This document shows, piece by piece, positions 1 through 9,496 of a stretch of DNA of 64,000 nt. This DNA is from Gnetum montanum (lineage: Eukaryota; Streptophyta; Gnetopsida; Gnetales; Gnetaceae), in contig MNCI01018363.1 of assembly GCA_015680685.1 (NCBI GenBank), forward strand, positions 4,394 through 68,393, written 5' to 3'. The notes below the pieces were generated by a model that made no database searches, was not told the origin of the DNA, and saw only the letters and a program-made list of their open reading frames with translations. The position numbers and the translations under genes were made by a program. The first letter of the stretch is position 1, and the number at the start of each line of letters is the position of its first letter.

Positions 1-314
1 GCTCACGCTACGTGCATTTCAGTTTACGCTGTTACACTCATACGCCCGCTTCATAGTCACTTCTGTTCACGCCGTTTACGCCGTGTACGCCTGATCCGTT
101 GCTTACGCCCTGTTTACGCATAACCCAGCGTACAACGCTTCGGCGGTGCTTGGGGAAGTCCTCGTTTGATCCGTGTGCGGACCACTCGAGGCACTCTGCC
201 TTCGTCCTCTCCAGCTTACCCTCAAGCGGAGGCAGGGTCAACTGTGCTCGTCCGCATCTCCTTCGGTGCCCGTCACGTTCCAGCCTTGCATCGACGATTT
301 CGGTCAGCACAATT
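1..314 (-). repeat. CpG-rich repeat fragment, younger copy of the repeat at 59997-60260
   Basis: Read on the minus strand from about position 307, this stretch matches 59997-60260 in order and nearly in length. Both translate to the same pattern: LTEI, then ARLE or VRLE, then QLTLP..EGKLE, TKA.CL.W and DFPK. The shared reading frame argues for a once-coding repeat. I do not recognise the family. It is much richer in GC and CpG than the rest of the window, so it is probably a recent copy. Its left part holds short repeats of the type GGCGTAAACGGCGT. It abuts the truncated LTR of element A and runs off the left edge of the window. Nothing else is visible here. Confidence 0.6.
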
Positions 315-535
315 AGGAGTAGCATTAGAATTAGAACACATCATACACCTCACTATGGACTAAACCATATGTGACAAATATAAATACTAGTCCAAGTGGG
401 AAGACAATGAACTGCGACCTAAGGTTAATGATCTAGGTGCCACAACTAGTCCGTCTGCGGAGTTCAACCGGATCACATGTGAAAACGCTCGTATTCGTAT
501 GGTTGAGCGTAGGGGTATCTACCTGCCGCTCATTA
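315..535 (+). repeat. Element A 5' LTR, 3' part only
   Basis: Bases 315-535 align without large gaps to 8312-8533, the end of the 3' LTR. The U3 and promoter are missing because the sequence switches to an unrelated repeat at 314. The LTR ends CTCATTA immediately before the PBS. Other family members end CTCATCA, so the terminal CA is mutated here. Confidence 0.85.
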
Positions 536-536
536 T

Positions 537-557
537 TGGCACCATTTCCAGGGATGG
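537..557 (+). other. Primer-binding site of element A (tRNA-Asp type)
   Basis: The sequence TGGCACCATTTCCAGGGATG follows the LTR end directly. It is a mutated form of TGGCGCCGTTGCCGGGGA, the complement of the plant tRNA-Asp 3' end. The differences are mainly C-to-T or G-to-A type. Confidence 0.7.
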
Positions 558-679
558 TGGTAGTTATTTAGATTAGTTATATCATACAAGGTTGCTATAA
601 AGAACTTAACAATATATCTCTTAGAAATAAGAAATAATTATTAAAATGTCACACATAATTCACACAGAACTTCACAACA

Positions 680-2665
680 ATGTCTCTCCTACAAGACAAT
701 AATAACTCCACACTTAGTGAGGAAGTTCATTGGAGAACTTACGAACTATATGACGATGAAGATTGGAGTATACAACCTGAAGTGGGAGTTTCTTATAAAG
801 ATGAACAAAAACAACGTCATCGCAACACACGAAGACATAACTTACCTAATGACGATGAACCCCCACTGGCCACTACAAGCTTAACGCAAATACAAGAGGC
901 TGTTCGAATCTCACATAGGCATCGTAAAGAGAGCCATCTACCCAGGCTCGACTTAAACAACTTTCCAAAATTTTCAGGAGGCTATTACTTAGATCCGCAT
1001 CAACATTTAGTAGCCTTCTATGACGCCTGCACATGGAATAACATTGATAACAGTTGGAAAAAACTTAAGCTCTTTCCTATGACACTCGTTGACCAAGCTA
1101 AAGTATGGTATAGATCGTTAAAACCAAATTTAATACAACACTGGTCAACAATGGTAGAAGTCTTTAACGAAAAATATCAAACCTACGCAAGAGTGTCAAC
1201 CTTGAGGAAACAAATCCAAGGATGGAAACAAGAAAAACATGAACCCTTGGACATGGCCTTAGAAAGATATTATGCATTGTTAAATAGCTGTCCAGGCCAT
1301 GGGTTTTCCAAGGAAATGCTAATGTACCATATCATCAATGGGCTACGTAATAAAACAAGAGAGACCTTAGGAGCGTATGCCCAAGGTCGATTATATAACC
1401 TACAAACCCATCAAGTCCAAGAGCTCGTTAAGAGGTTAGCAAAAGAAGAAGGAGAATTAGCTAGATGGAAGAGTGTTAAAAAACATCAACAGGACCAAAA
1501 TCTTAACTCAACAAAGGTCCATGATCATAACAAGGAGAGATCAAAAAATCTCAAGGTGGAAACATCATCTTTGCCAATACAACAATCATTAGAAGAAGTC
1601 GAGGCAAAGATCAATAAGATGTTGGAATGGATGCATCAAAAGTGTGGAGAATATATAAAAAATATTGGAGATAGAGTTTTGACAACCCAAGAAGCAGGAC
1701 AAAACCTTAGACATTCGGAGAAAAAGAATAAAGGGAATAAGTGCTGAACTGCCAATCCTACTTATGAATGTAACATATGCCTATACGAGCATCCCAAAGG
1801 CTAGTGCCCAATACTATTACATATACATGAGCATTGGAGAAACACGTTACATCCAGAGTTCGTACAGAGATACTATGTTAGATCACAGTGGCAATAATCT
1901 CAATCGTGGGGGAGACCACCTTTAGACTGGAGGCACCCTTCATATTTTCCGACTCCAAATGCTTATCACATTCAACATCCTGTTTCTACATTTGGGCCAC
2001 CATACTCTATCTCACCACAATATTATTCTCCATAATACTATCAGGCCATACCTCTAACATAACCACCACCTTGTACATCTTATATTCCTCTTAACTTTCA
2101 ACATTCTCATCCTTTCCCTCCTTTCACAATGCCACCAACTGTTCCTAAGGTGTTTGTGCCACCGCAACAACCCACGAACAACACTTGTGCTACTACTTCC
2201 AATAGCAGTGTAAAACCTCCTCAACATTAAAGGCATCCTTTCTTTAAACACGGCCGTACGAAGGGACAACATAATTCTGAGGCCACTGCATCTTCCAACC
2301 TAGCATAAGTTCCACACTGTGGTGTACCCTTACCTTCGAACCCAACGCTTCATGTAACTTTATTAGGACCACCAACTAACACTCCAACAACCATACAGCC
2401 CAATGAACACAATCATGGGAGGCATCAACCCAATCCTTGCATACCATCTAACGGTCACAAACATCATAGTGGGTCAACTTGTTATCTGGGAACTACATCA
2501 TATAAAGTGCCCCACTATGCTTATTATAATCAAGTGTATGAACCACGAGGGCATAAGTATAGACCAGCCATAGTACTTCCAACATGCAAGGATCCTTATC
2601 TTTCATTTATTAATCCTTTCCATCCTCAACTGATTAGTTATGGGGGATATCCTCCATTGCAATAG
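680..2665 (+). pseudogene. Element A gag (capsid/nucleocapsid), broken by stops
   Basis: The frame opens at ATG 680, which lies in the same context as the ATG of the F copy, and is open for 355 codons. Residues about 90-255 hold a retrotransposon gag core, with FPKFSGGY, WYRSLKPN, ALERYYALLNSCPGHG and TRETLGAYAQGR; an acidic/basic tail follows. The same frame continues past a TGA at 1745 into a Cys/His motif (CNICLYEH then C) and a long Pro/Gln/His-rich tail ending GGYPPLQ at 2665. Further stops at 1801 (TAG) and 1893 (TAA) fit CAG and CAA codons after C-to-T change. A homologous tail is present in F and B. The product would form the virus-like particle in the cytoplasm. Confidence 0.85.
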
Positions 2666-2935
2666 CAAGCATGATTAATAAATATTTTTCATTTTCTTTA
2701 ATTTTTCAACTTTTTGTTTTCCAGTTTTTCATTTTTCAATGTTTTGTTTTATCTTTTTATCTTTTTTTATCTTTTTATGTGTCTATATTTTCACGTTTTT
2801 GTAAGTAATCTCATCTATGAATAAAACATTCATGTGGATCATTGGTTGAGATGTGTTTTATGTTATTAAGTCATGAGTGATCAATTATTTCAAACAGTGA
2901 GCCCATTACACCCACTCATCCACTCTATAAATAAG

Positions 2936-2943
2936 AGGTTCTG
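2936..2943 (+). promoter_or_regulatory. TATA-like box downstream of gag (element A)
   Basis: TATAAATA sits in the context CTCTATAAATAAGAGGTT. The same 16-bp context is found at the matching place in element F (46146) and resembles the LTR TATA context (TCTATAAATAAGA). Its use as a promoter is inferred. Confidence 0.4.
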
Positions 2944-3710
2944 TTCGTGGGTAGAGTGATATTCTTGACATTTTTAAAACTTAAACTTAATTTTGTGTTC
3001 ATTGTACCTAGAATGAATAAGGATGGACCAAGAAGGAATCGTTAGGGTGTGACATCAAGGGGACTTACAGATTCTCTTTGGTGACATCTATGGGAGTTAT
3101 GATGCAACATTGTTGTACTAAGATCTTTGTAGATCTAATGAAAAATGGAAGTAAGAGTAATCAAAAGGGCACTTGAAAATCAAATGCTATTCTATGGGAT
3201 CCCACTAGAAAGACATGTACCCATGCCTAAAGGTTGGTAGCTTCTCTAGATTCAGTAAAGTGAAAAACAAAGAGAGAGAAAAGAAAATAGAAAAAAAAGT
3301 GCCATAAAACAAAAAATCACTTCTCCCTTGTACTAAACGCCAAGTAATCATATGCCTTGTTGTTATGGTCCTCTCATAGTTGCTTATCATGGGATGAAAT
3401 AATGCGATGTCACTATTTAGAGGAATGGACTTTTTCCTGATCTTGGAATGACGGGTTAATGACACGTTAATCATGCTTTACATGTAGGATTCATTGTGCC
3501 CTGAGTCAGTTACCTCATGTCCCAATCTCTACGATCCCTTTCTATACTTCGTCTCATCTCACTATTCGTGTAATTGTAGCTCGTGTCTTGTGTAGCATAG
3601 AATTTTCATCTCATTCTGGTGCTATTTACATGTGTGTGTTTTGTGGAGTTAGTGCAAATTACATTTAACCCTTCTAATGCCCATGGACACTTTAAGTGTG
3701 GTTACACAAG

Positions 3711-3755
3711 GGCATCATAGGTTAAAACCTGCTTTGGGGAGGATCCACTTGTGTA
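3711..3755 (+). promoter_or_regulatory. Conserved non-coding box, element A copy
   Basis: The core GCTTTGGGGAGGATCCACT follows GGGCATCATAGG. Recognisable copies occur at 46937-46978 (F), 26302-26343 (C) and, on the minus strand, 13298-13350 (B). It stands out because the sequence around it is poorly conserved. Its role is unknown; an RNA signal such as packaging or splicing control is possible. Confidence 0.5.
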
Positions 3756-4066
3756 ATTTTGTTGTAATTTTTACTAATTCTCTTGCTCAAACATACCATT
3801 TCTTACCCTCAGCTTAATTTTTCATAATTTTCTTTCCCTATTATTATCCCTCTGAATTTTAACGTTCCAATATACCATTACATTCCCTTTTCTTCATAAC
3901 TACCAAATTTATATTTGTTAACTTTTACATCATTATCATTAATAGTTCCTTTCAACCCAATGAAATTACCCTAGGACATCTTTATACTAGCCAATGTCCT
4001 CGATAATTCACTTTAATTTCAAGAAAAATCATTCAAAATTCAATAGTTTCAAGTGTCTCACATTAG

Positions 4067-4175
4067 TAGGGATGAGATATCGGATACGCGATATTGCGTC
4101 CCACGAGATATCGCATACACGATGTACCATACATGATATCGCGTCCTATTTTTCTATAAATAGGGACCCTTGCCA
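4067..4175 (+). promoter_or_regulatory. Internal U3-like promoter upstream of ORF2 (element A)
   Basis: Several ATATCGC-type palindromic words (GAGATATCGG, GCGATATTGCG, GAGATATCGC, ATGATATCGCG) lie in about 80 bp, followed by TATAAATA at 4155-4162. This is the layout of the LTR U3 of the same family, for example 7590-7690. Element F carries the same block at 47295-47365. It lies about 470 bp upstream of the ORF2 ATG. A promoter for ORF2 is the simplest reading, but that is inference. Confidence 0.6.
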
Positions 4176-4340
4176 CAACAGTTAGCATCATTTTGCCATT
4201 TCTACGGGGGGAGTTGTTGAAATTTTTACTTTGCGACTTACGCTTGTGTGACCCATGCTTTTTCACTCATATCTCACGCACTGGTACTCTAATTTTAATT
4301 CTGTTTGAACCTGTTTGAACCCAGAGTGTTCAGTTTAGTC

Positions 4341-4352
4341 ATGGGGGAGAGA
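4341..4352 (+). other. Internal polypurine-tract-like box (element A)
   Basis: ATGGGGGAGAGA follows TTCAGTTTAGTC, closely resembling the true tract next to the 3' LTR (TTCAGTCGTGGGGGTA). It is conserved in F (47530) and replaced by a G23 run in B (12753-12775, minus strand). Confidence 0.5.
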
Positions 4353-4599
4353 CACTTATTGAAACATGCTTAACTTTTTTGAAATTTATCATTTCCCAAG
4401 GACATCAGTTAGGGTAATTAACTTAACTCTTAGAATAATTGTGCGAAAAATTATATACCCTTAAGTACACCGGGAGATTAAAAATGGAAACCACCTACGT
4501 CACAAGATCCATTATTATAACTTTCAGGAACAATCACACATTATAACATATGATCTTTAATTAATGCAAGTAGTAAGGTATAACTTAACCATAAAAACA

Positions 4600-4631
4600 A
4601 TCTTACTGATGCTTGGCCCGTGTGATTGTAG
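4600..4631 (+). promoter_or_regulatory. Predicted branch point and 3' splice site of ORF2 (element A)
   Basis: TTACTGATGCTTGGCCC is followed by GTGTGATTGTAG and then the ORF2 ATG at 4632. Element F has TTACTAATG (a near-perfect branch-point word), then GTGTGATTGCAG and ATG. Elements B and C also end in TAG or CAG directly before the same ATG. The splice donor was not identified. Confidence 0.6.
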
Positions 4632-7419
4632 ATGGCCCTGAAACGTGCACAACAGGAGGGTCCTGTTCAAGGTGGAGCAAAACAACCTCAGAGAGGTAGA
4701 TGGCAAGGTCCTGTCGGACAACATACAAAACAAGAGGTGCAATCATTTAGCATCCATCAAGAAGAACCTCCTACCAGATGGTGTGGGCAGGTAGAAGGAG
4801 GAGTTTCTGCTGCGCCTAAGCTGGGACAACAACTCACGTTGCCCCCGGAGTGTGTTCAGGCTATACATGAGAAGTCCATATTCACTGCGGTGATTGTGGA
4901 GCTTAACTTCAAATCTTTTGTAGAATTTTCTTCTGAGGCTATTAGGGATCACCTCAATCTCCCTTATGGCCTTTCCTCTCTGAAAGCGGTACCTGGTACT
5001 TAGGTGAAACGTACCAGTTCTGGCACAATAGGGAACAAGGCACCACGGTTAACATTTGTGATGTGATGGTTGATTTCACTACACATGCTATCTCGGAAGT
5101 GTTAAACCTTCCAAATTCAGGGCTTCATGTTGCTTGGTTATCTACCCGTTCAGACCTCGATGTGCGAAAAGATTGGTTAGAGAAGGCTTATGGTAGAGAT
5201 AAAGATTTTGGTGAGTTGACGATGGAAGAGAGAGTTTACTTCAAAATTAGAACCTATCACCTCTTCCCCACAAAGGGCTTAAAAAGAATATCAACGTATG
5301 CAGCCAGAGGATGTGCAGTGTTGATGGGAAAGGTTAACGCTAACCTTCCTCATCTATATTTGATGGAGATCCTAAGGCGATTTGAAGAATGGAAGATAGG
5401 GAAGATGGTGTTGCCTTTCCCCTATCTTATCAGGAAGTTGTGCCGATGTGCTAGTATTCGGAGATACATAAATGATGTCCTCTGAAAAGCCCAGAATGCT
5501 TTGTATGCTAAATTGTTAAAGGCGCCAGCTCCAAGAAAGAGCACTAGCGAAGAGCTGAGACCCACAGGAGAAGAAGAACAGATGATTGGACCACATACAA
5601 CTCAACTTGCAGGACCCAGCCAACCTCCAACCACACGTCCCATCCAACAACAAGAAGAAGCAAGGCCTGGCACAGGTCAGGATCGATCGCCACCACCGCA
5701 AGACTACAGACCATCGATGAGCCATCTTAGGGCCATCGTTGAGATGGTCAGTTGAGGAAGTCGCAATGACAAAAGTCTCTTTCATGTTGTTGATGATGCT
5801 GATTAGCCTACAATTTCATTAGAATGCACAAGGGGTGAGTTATTAATTCAGACAGGAGGAGGGGAAAGAAAATGGTCACAACAGATCTTAGGAAACATGG
5901 CATCTTTTCAAGTACAGTTAGAGACTGGTGAAGGTGCCACTATGGTGGTCATGTAACACTAGAATGTCATGGGAGCTACTGAAGTGGTCGTTGACCACAT
6001 CAAAGAATCTTTCAATGTACCTGTTGTTTCACCGGAAGATCTTTCAAGAGCAAGAGATGCTCAAATACTTGCCGGAACCTCAATAACTCATGCAGAACAT
6101 GAGGATGAACTTGATAGATTGCTTCAAACAAGACAAGTTTTGACGTCTCTGTTTGACATCCCCAGGATGTTACAACAATTCAATCAGACCTCATTTCTAC
6201 CAAGGGGAAGCTAGTCATATCCGAAGTTAGGGCCGAGCATGCTGAAATAGAAGTGCAAAAACTACAAGAGCAGTTCATAGCCTTACAAATAGCACAGTGG
6301 GATCCTCTACAGTTTGTTCCCGTAGACCAACTGGATAACTTTAGAATAGAGAAACTAACTAAATTGACCATAGAAAATAAGAAGGTGGTAGTAGAAAAGA
6401 AGAAGGCTGTTTGGGATGCCTCCGCTGCAGAAGCACAAACCGATGCATACCTTAAGGCACTCAAAGCCTTAGAAGAAGAGAATAAGCAGTTGGTTGCAGA
6501 TAACCTTCGGTTGACCTCTATGGAGAAACAAAAGAATGTTCTCGATGAACACTTTCATTAGTTGCGAGAACAATTCATTTGGGTTAACTGAGATGTAAGC
6601 CATTTAGCCAGAGAGAATCGAACCCTCTCAATGGAGGAGGTACACGCTATTCGTCAGAATTCAGCAATTGAGATAATTCCATGCTAGAATGAGGCTAAAC
6701 GACATGAAAAGCTGAAGGAGCATTTCTGTGATCAGGTGGGGATGTATAAACAAATCTTGGAGAAGGAGATCCATATGGCCAAGGCTCAAATTAACAATAT
6801 CAGTGCTCAACACACTGATTGGAGGGCCATATTGAACACTTACGCCTTCGCCCACCAAGTGGAAGTTAAAAACCAGGACTTGTAGATCCAAGACTTGATA
6901 GAGTAGATGGAGTTGGAAAACCTTAGATATGCCAACCTTACCATGTTAACAACAGGGTGCTTGAGAATAGAGCTCAAGTAGCAGGTAGCTTCCACTCATC
7001 TCAAATATGAGGAAGAATTTACAGAATGTAAGAAGCTAGTTGAAAAATTGGATGTTGTAAATTCTAAGCTCGAGATGGTAAAAGCAAGCTACCAAGGATA
7101 GAAAAATGTAGCAACTGACTTGGCTCAATATCTAATAGATCTTCAGGAATACAAAGACAAAGCTAGAGCCTACGAAGAGGAACGACGGGTGTTCATGGTG
7201 TGGTACGTCAAAGCTAATCATATGTTCCCGCAACTACCCTATCTGTGGGAGGTGCCAACTTCATCAAACATAGGAACACTCGCATGGATGGCACAAGATC
7301 CTCGGACTGAAGAGGAGAAGCTCCAAGCTATCCTTCAATGCCATCAAACTTCATGGCTTGGACCACGTGACAAAGGGAAAGCACCCATGGAGGAGCCACC
7401 ACCACCAAGAACTACATGA
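4632..7419 (+). pseudogene. Element A ORF2: globular transposon-type domain plus coiled coil, decayed
   Basis: The start is the ATG abutting the predicted splice acceptor. An open stretch to 5003 shifts by one base near 4980 into the next frame, which gives YLGETYQFWHNREQGT, then SEVLNLP, AYGRDKDFGELTMEERVYF, STYAARGCAVLMGKVNANLP and PYLIRKLCR. This resembles, from memory, plant 'putative transposon protein' domains. A TGA at 5483 is a CGA in element F, a clear C-to-T stop. After a Pro/Gln-rich linker (about 5500-5750), 5969-7230 is mostly heptad-like coiled coil rich in E, K, Q and L, with several stops. The frame ends with a short P-rich tail at 7419. The function is unknown; a structural or nucleic-acid-associated accessory protein is possible. 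Confidence 0.7.
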
Positions 7420-7580
7420 GTTCCCCATTTTTATAGTAGTGTAGTATTTTTCTATGTTGTGTTCTTCCACACACTAGAATTTTTTTATTTCATTTTCCAG
7501 TTAATAATCCTGTACCTATCCACTGTGTAATCAATGGAACTTGTTCTCTTTGTAACTCAAGGATGAGTTTTCATTCAGTC

Positions 7581-7589
7581 GTGGGGGTA
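7581..7589 (+). other. Polypurine tract of element A
   Basis: GTGGGGGTA lies immediately 5' of the LTR start TGATGGG, in the context TTCATTCAGTC. It primes plus-strand synthesis in active elements. Confidence 0.75.
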
Positions 7590-8533
7590 TGATGGGACGT
7601 GATATCGCATGAGCTATGATATCGCATCCCCCTGTGATATCGCGTCTTCCCTGCGATATCACAGTCTGCTGCAATGTCTATAAATAAGAAGAGGCTCTCC
7701 CTTGTTTGATATCCCAGTTAGATTGTAGTAAAACTTTGGCAGTTTGATCCCTCCAGAGTTAGTTTATTTTTCCAGTGTTTGCCCGCAGTGTCGTGAATGT
7801 AGTTGTACGGTGTCTTTATTCGAGTGTGACGTACTTGGCCACGCACATGATCGGCAATAAAGATCAAGATTACTTCATCATTGCAGCATTCACTTTGTTA
7901 TTTATTTTTTTGTTTATTTATTTAATGTTATTTATTACCTGCAGTAGCATGGTATGAGTACGACTTGATTATGAGCATTTACGAATGTGTACGGTTAGTC
8001 AAGGAATCAGTTGCTCATCGTGATTAGTCCCTCTCACCCTTAAACTTTTAGAAGCAGAACGCGTACGACTTGATTACGAGCATTTAAGTGTGACTACTTG
8101 GTAGCCCAGTGACATAGCCAGGATCTGTGCTTGGTAATCCCAATGGCGTACTAAGGACCTGCGCTTGGTAGTCCTAGTGGTAGTCATGCACGAGGTCCAA
8201 GATGTGTACGGTTGATCAAGGAATCGGTTGCTCGTCGCACTTAGGCTAGATTAGATTCTCTTACCCTTTCCCTCCTAGCTTAGCTTAGTTAATATTATTT
8301 TCCATTGACATCAGGAGTAACATTAGAATTAGAACACATCATACACCTCACTCTGGACTAGACCATACGTGACAAATATAAATACTAGTCCAGGTGGGAA
8401 GACAACAAATTGCGATCTAAGGTTAATGATCTAGGTTCCACAACTAGTTCGTCTGCGGAGTTTGATCAGATTGCATGTGAAAACGCTCGTATTCATATGG
8501 TTGAGCATAGGGGTATCTACCTACTGCTCATTA
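7590..8533 (+). repeat. Element A 3' LTR, complete
   Basis: The LTR runs from TGATGGG to CTCATTA, about 944 bp. U3 has four ATATCGC palindromic words in its first 80 bp, then TATAAATA at 7679-7686. The 3' end matches 315-535. A polyadenylation site is not obvious. Confidence 0.85.
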
Positions 8534-9299
8534 ATTATGCTTGATCGTAGTTTGTTGTCTTCCCACTTGGACTAGTGGTAGCTTTTTCATATATGGTTTA
8601 GTCCAAAGTGAGGCATATGATGTTGTTCCTAATTCTATGATACTCCTGATGCTGATAAAGAGATGAATGAATTAAACTAATGAATAATGGAAAATAATAT
8701 CTAAAATAGCCTATGGGTGATGGTATCCACTCTTAACCATCCATACACGTCTTAGACTTTGTGAGACTACTTATGGGGTTACCAAGGGTATGTCACTTGT
8801 TGTGCCAAATGATACACCTTTGGATTACCAAGTATTTATACTTAAATGCTTGTGATTAAGGTGTACACATTCTGCTTAATATTAGAAATAGTAAATAAAA
8901 ATAAATGGAAATATTTAACTAAAGAAAGCAATAAATAATTAAAGCAACAATAATCTAAGTGGATGCTACAATGATGGAAGTAATCTTGATCTTTATTGCC
9001 AGTCATGTAACTTGTCCAAGTATGTTACAATCAAACAAAGGTGTTATACAATTACAAACATTACACTATGGGCATGCATGAGAAATAATATACTTTAAAG
9101 AGAAGAAACTAAAAACTAAACTACTGACCTTGACTACCACTTCTAGTCTCATCTGAGTACCCTAGCATCATATTTATAGGCAAGATCTAGATGAGGTGAC
9201 ATTGGGTACACAACATCACTTATTGGCCCAACGTCGGATACAAGACGTTGCCCCAATGTTGAATACCCAACATTGGTGCCACTGAATAACAACTCATCA
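8534..9299 (-). repeat. Element B 3' LTR, missing its last ~100 bp
   Basis: The sequence matches 16752-17493 and ends AACTCATCA next to the polypurine tract. The part equivalent to 16652-16751 is absent: the LTR switches to the end of the element A LTR at a shared CATTA/ATCATT. Its U3 carries CAACGT/ACGTTG and CCCAACATTGG words instead of ATATCGC. TATTTATAGG near 9170 is the TATA box on the minus strand. Confidence 0.8.
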
Positions 9300-9311
9300 T
9301 ACCCCCATGAC
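9300..9311 (-). other. Polypurine tract of element B
   Basis: TACCCCCATGAC is the complement of GTCATGGGGGTA, directly adjoining the LTR, with TTTTCATTCA further 5' on the minus strand as in A and C. Confidence 0.75.
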
Positions 9312-9496
9312 TGAATGAAAACACGTCCTTGAGTTAAATAAAATGAGGAACAAGTTCTTTACAAAATATTACTAAGTATGGAACTAGTGACTGACTCAAA
9401 CAATGAACAAAATAATTGACTATTTGCATGCCATAATGGTGTAGTATAAAAATGGGACACATTATTACAAAACAAAACAAAAACAAGATTGGGAAG

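Larger units (their letters stand above)
2666..4066 (+). other. Element A non-coding region between gag and ORF2
   Basis: There is no convincing gene here. The stretch is conserved with 45892-47280 of element F in order and sequence: a T-rich block, a TATAAATA box at 2936, a stretch with homopurine runs near 3260-3300, and a conserved GC-richer box at 3711-3755. Short antisense reading frames here are not conserved as protein. Confidence 0.7.
315..8533 (+). mobile_element. Element A: Ty3/gypsy-type LTR retrotransposon with gag and ORF2, no pol
   Basis: The element runs: truncated 5' LTR, PBS resembling tRNA-Asp, gag, a non-coding stretch with internal promoter-like sites, ORF2, polypurine tract, complete 3' LTR. 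No protease, reverse transcriptase, RNase H or integrase motif is visible anywhere between the LTRs, so it would depend on proteins supplied in trans. By hand I count about 21 differences over the 221 bp shared by its two LTRs, nearly all transitions, so it is old. The 5' LTR is cut by the repeat at 1-314, so no target duplication can be checked. The tRNA-Asp primer and the gag type suggest the Tat/Athila side of Ty3/gypsy. Confidence 0.85.

Noticed and set aside
3205-3474. Minus-strand open frame of 89 codons in element A, with a similar one at 46355-46630 in F
   Set aside because: They lie in conserved non-coding sequence. Homopurine runs (GAGAAAAGAGAAG) on the plus strand give Phe/Ser/Leu-rich translation on the other strand, and the frames differ at both ends.
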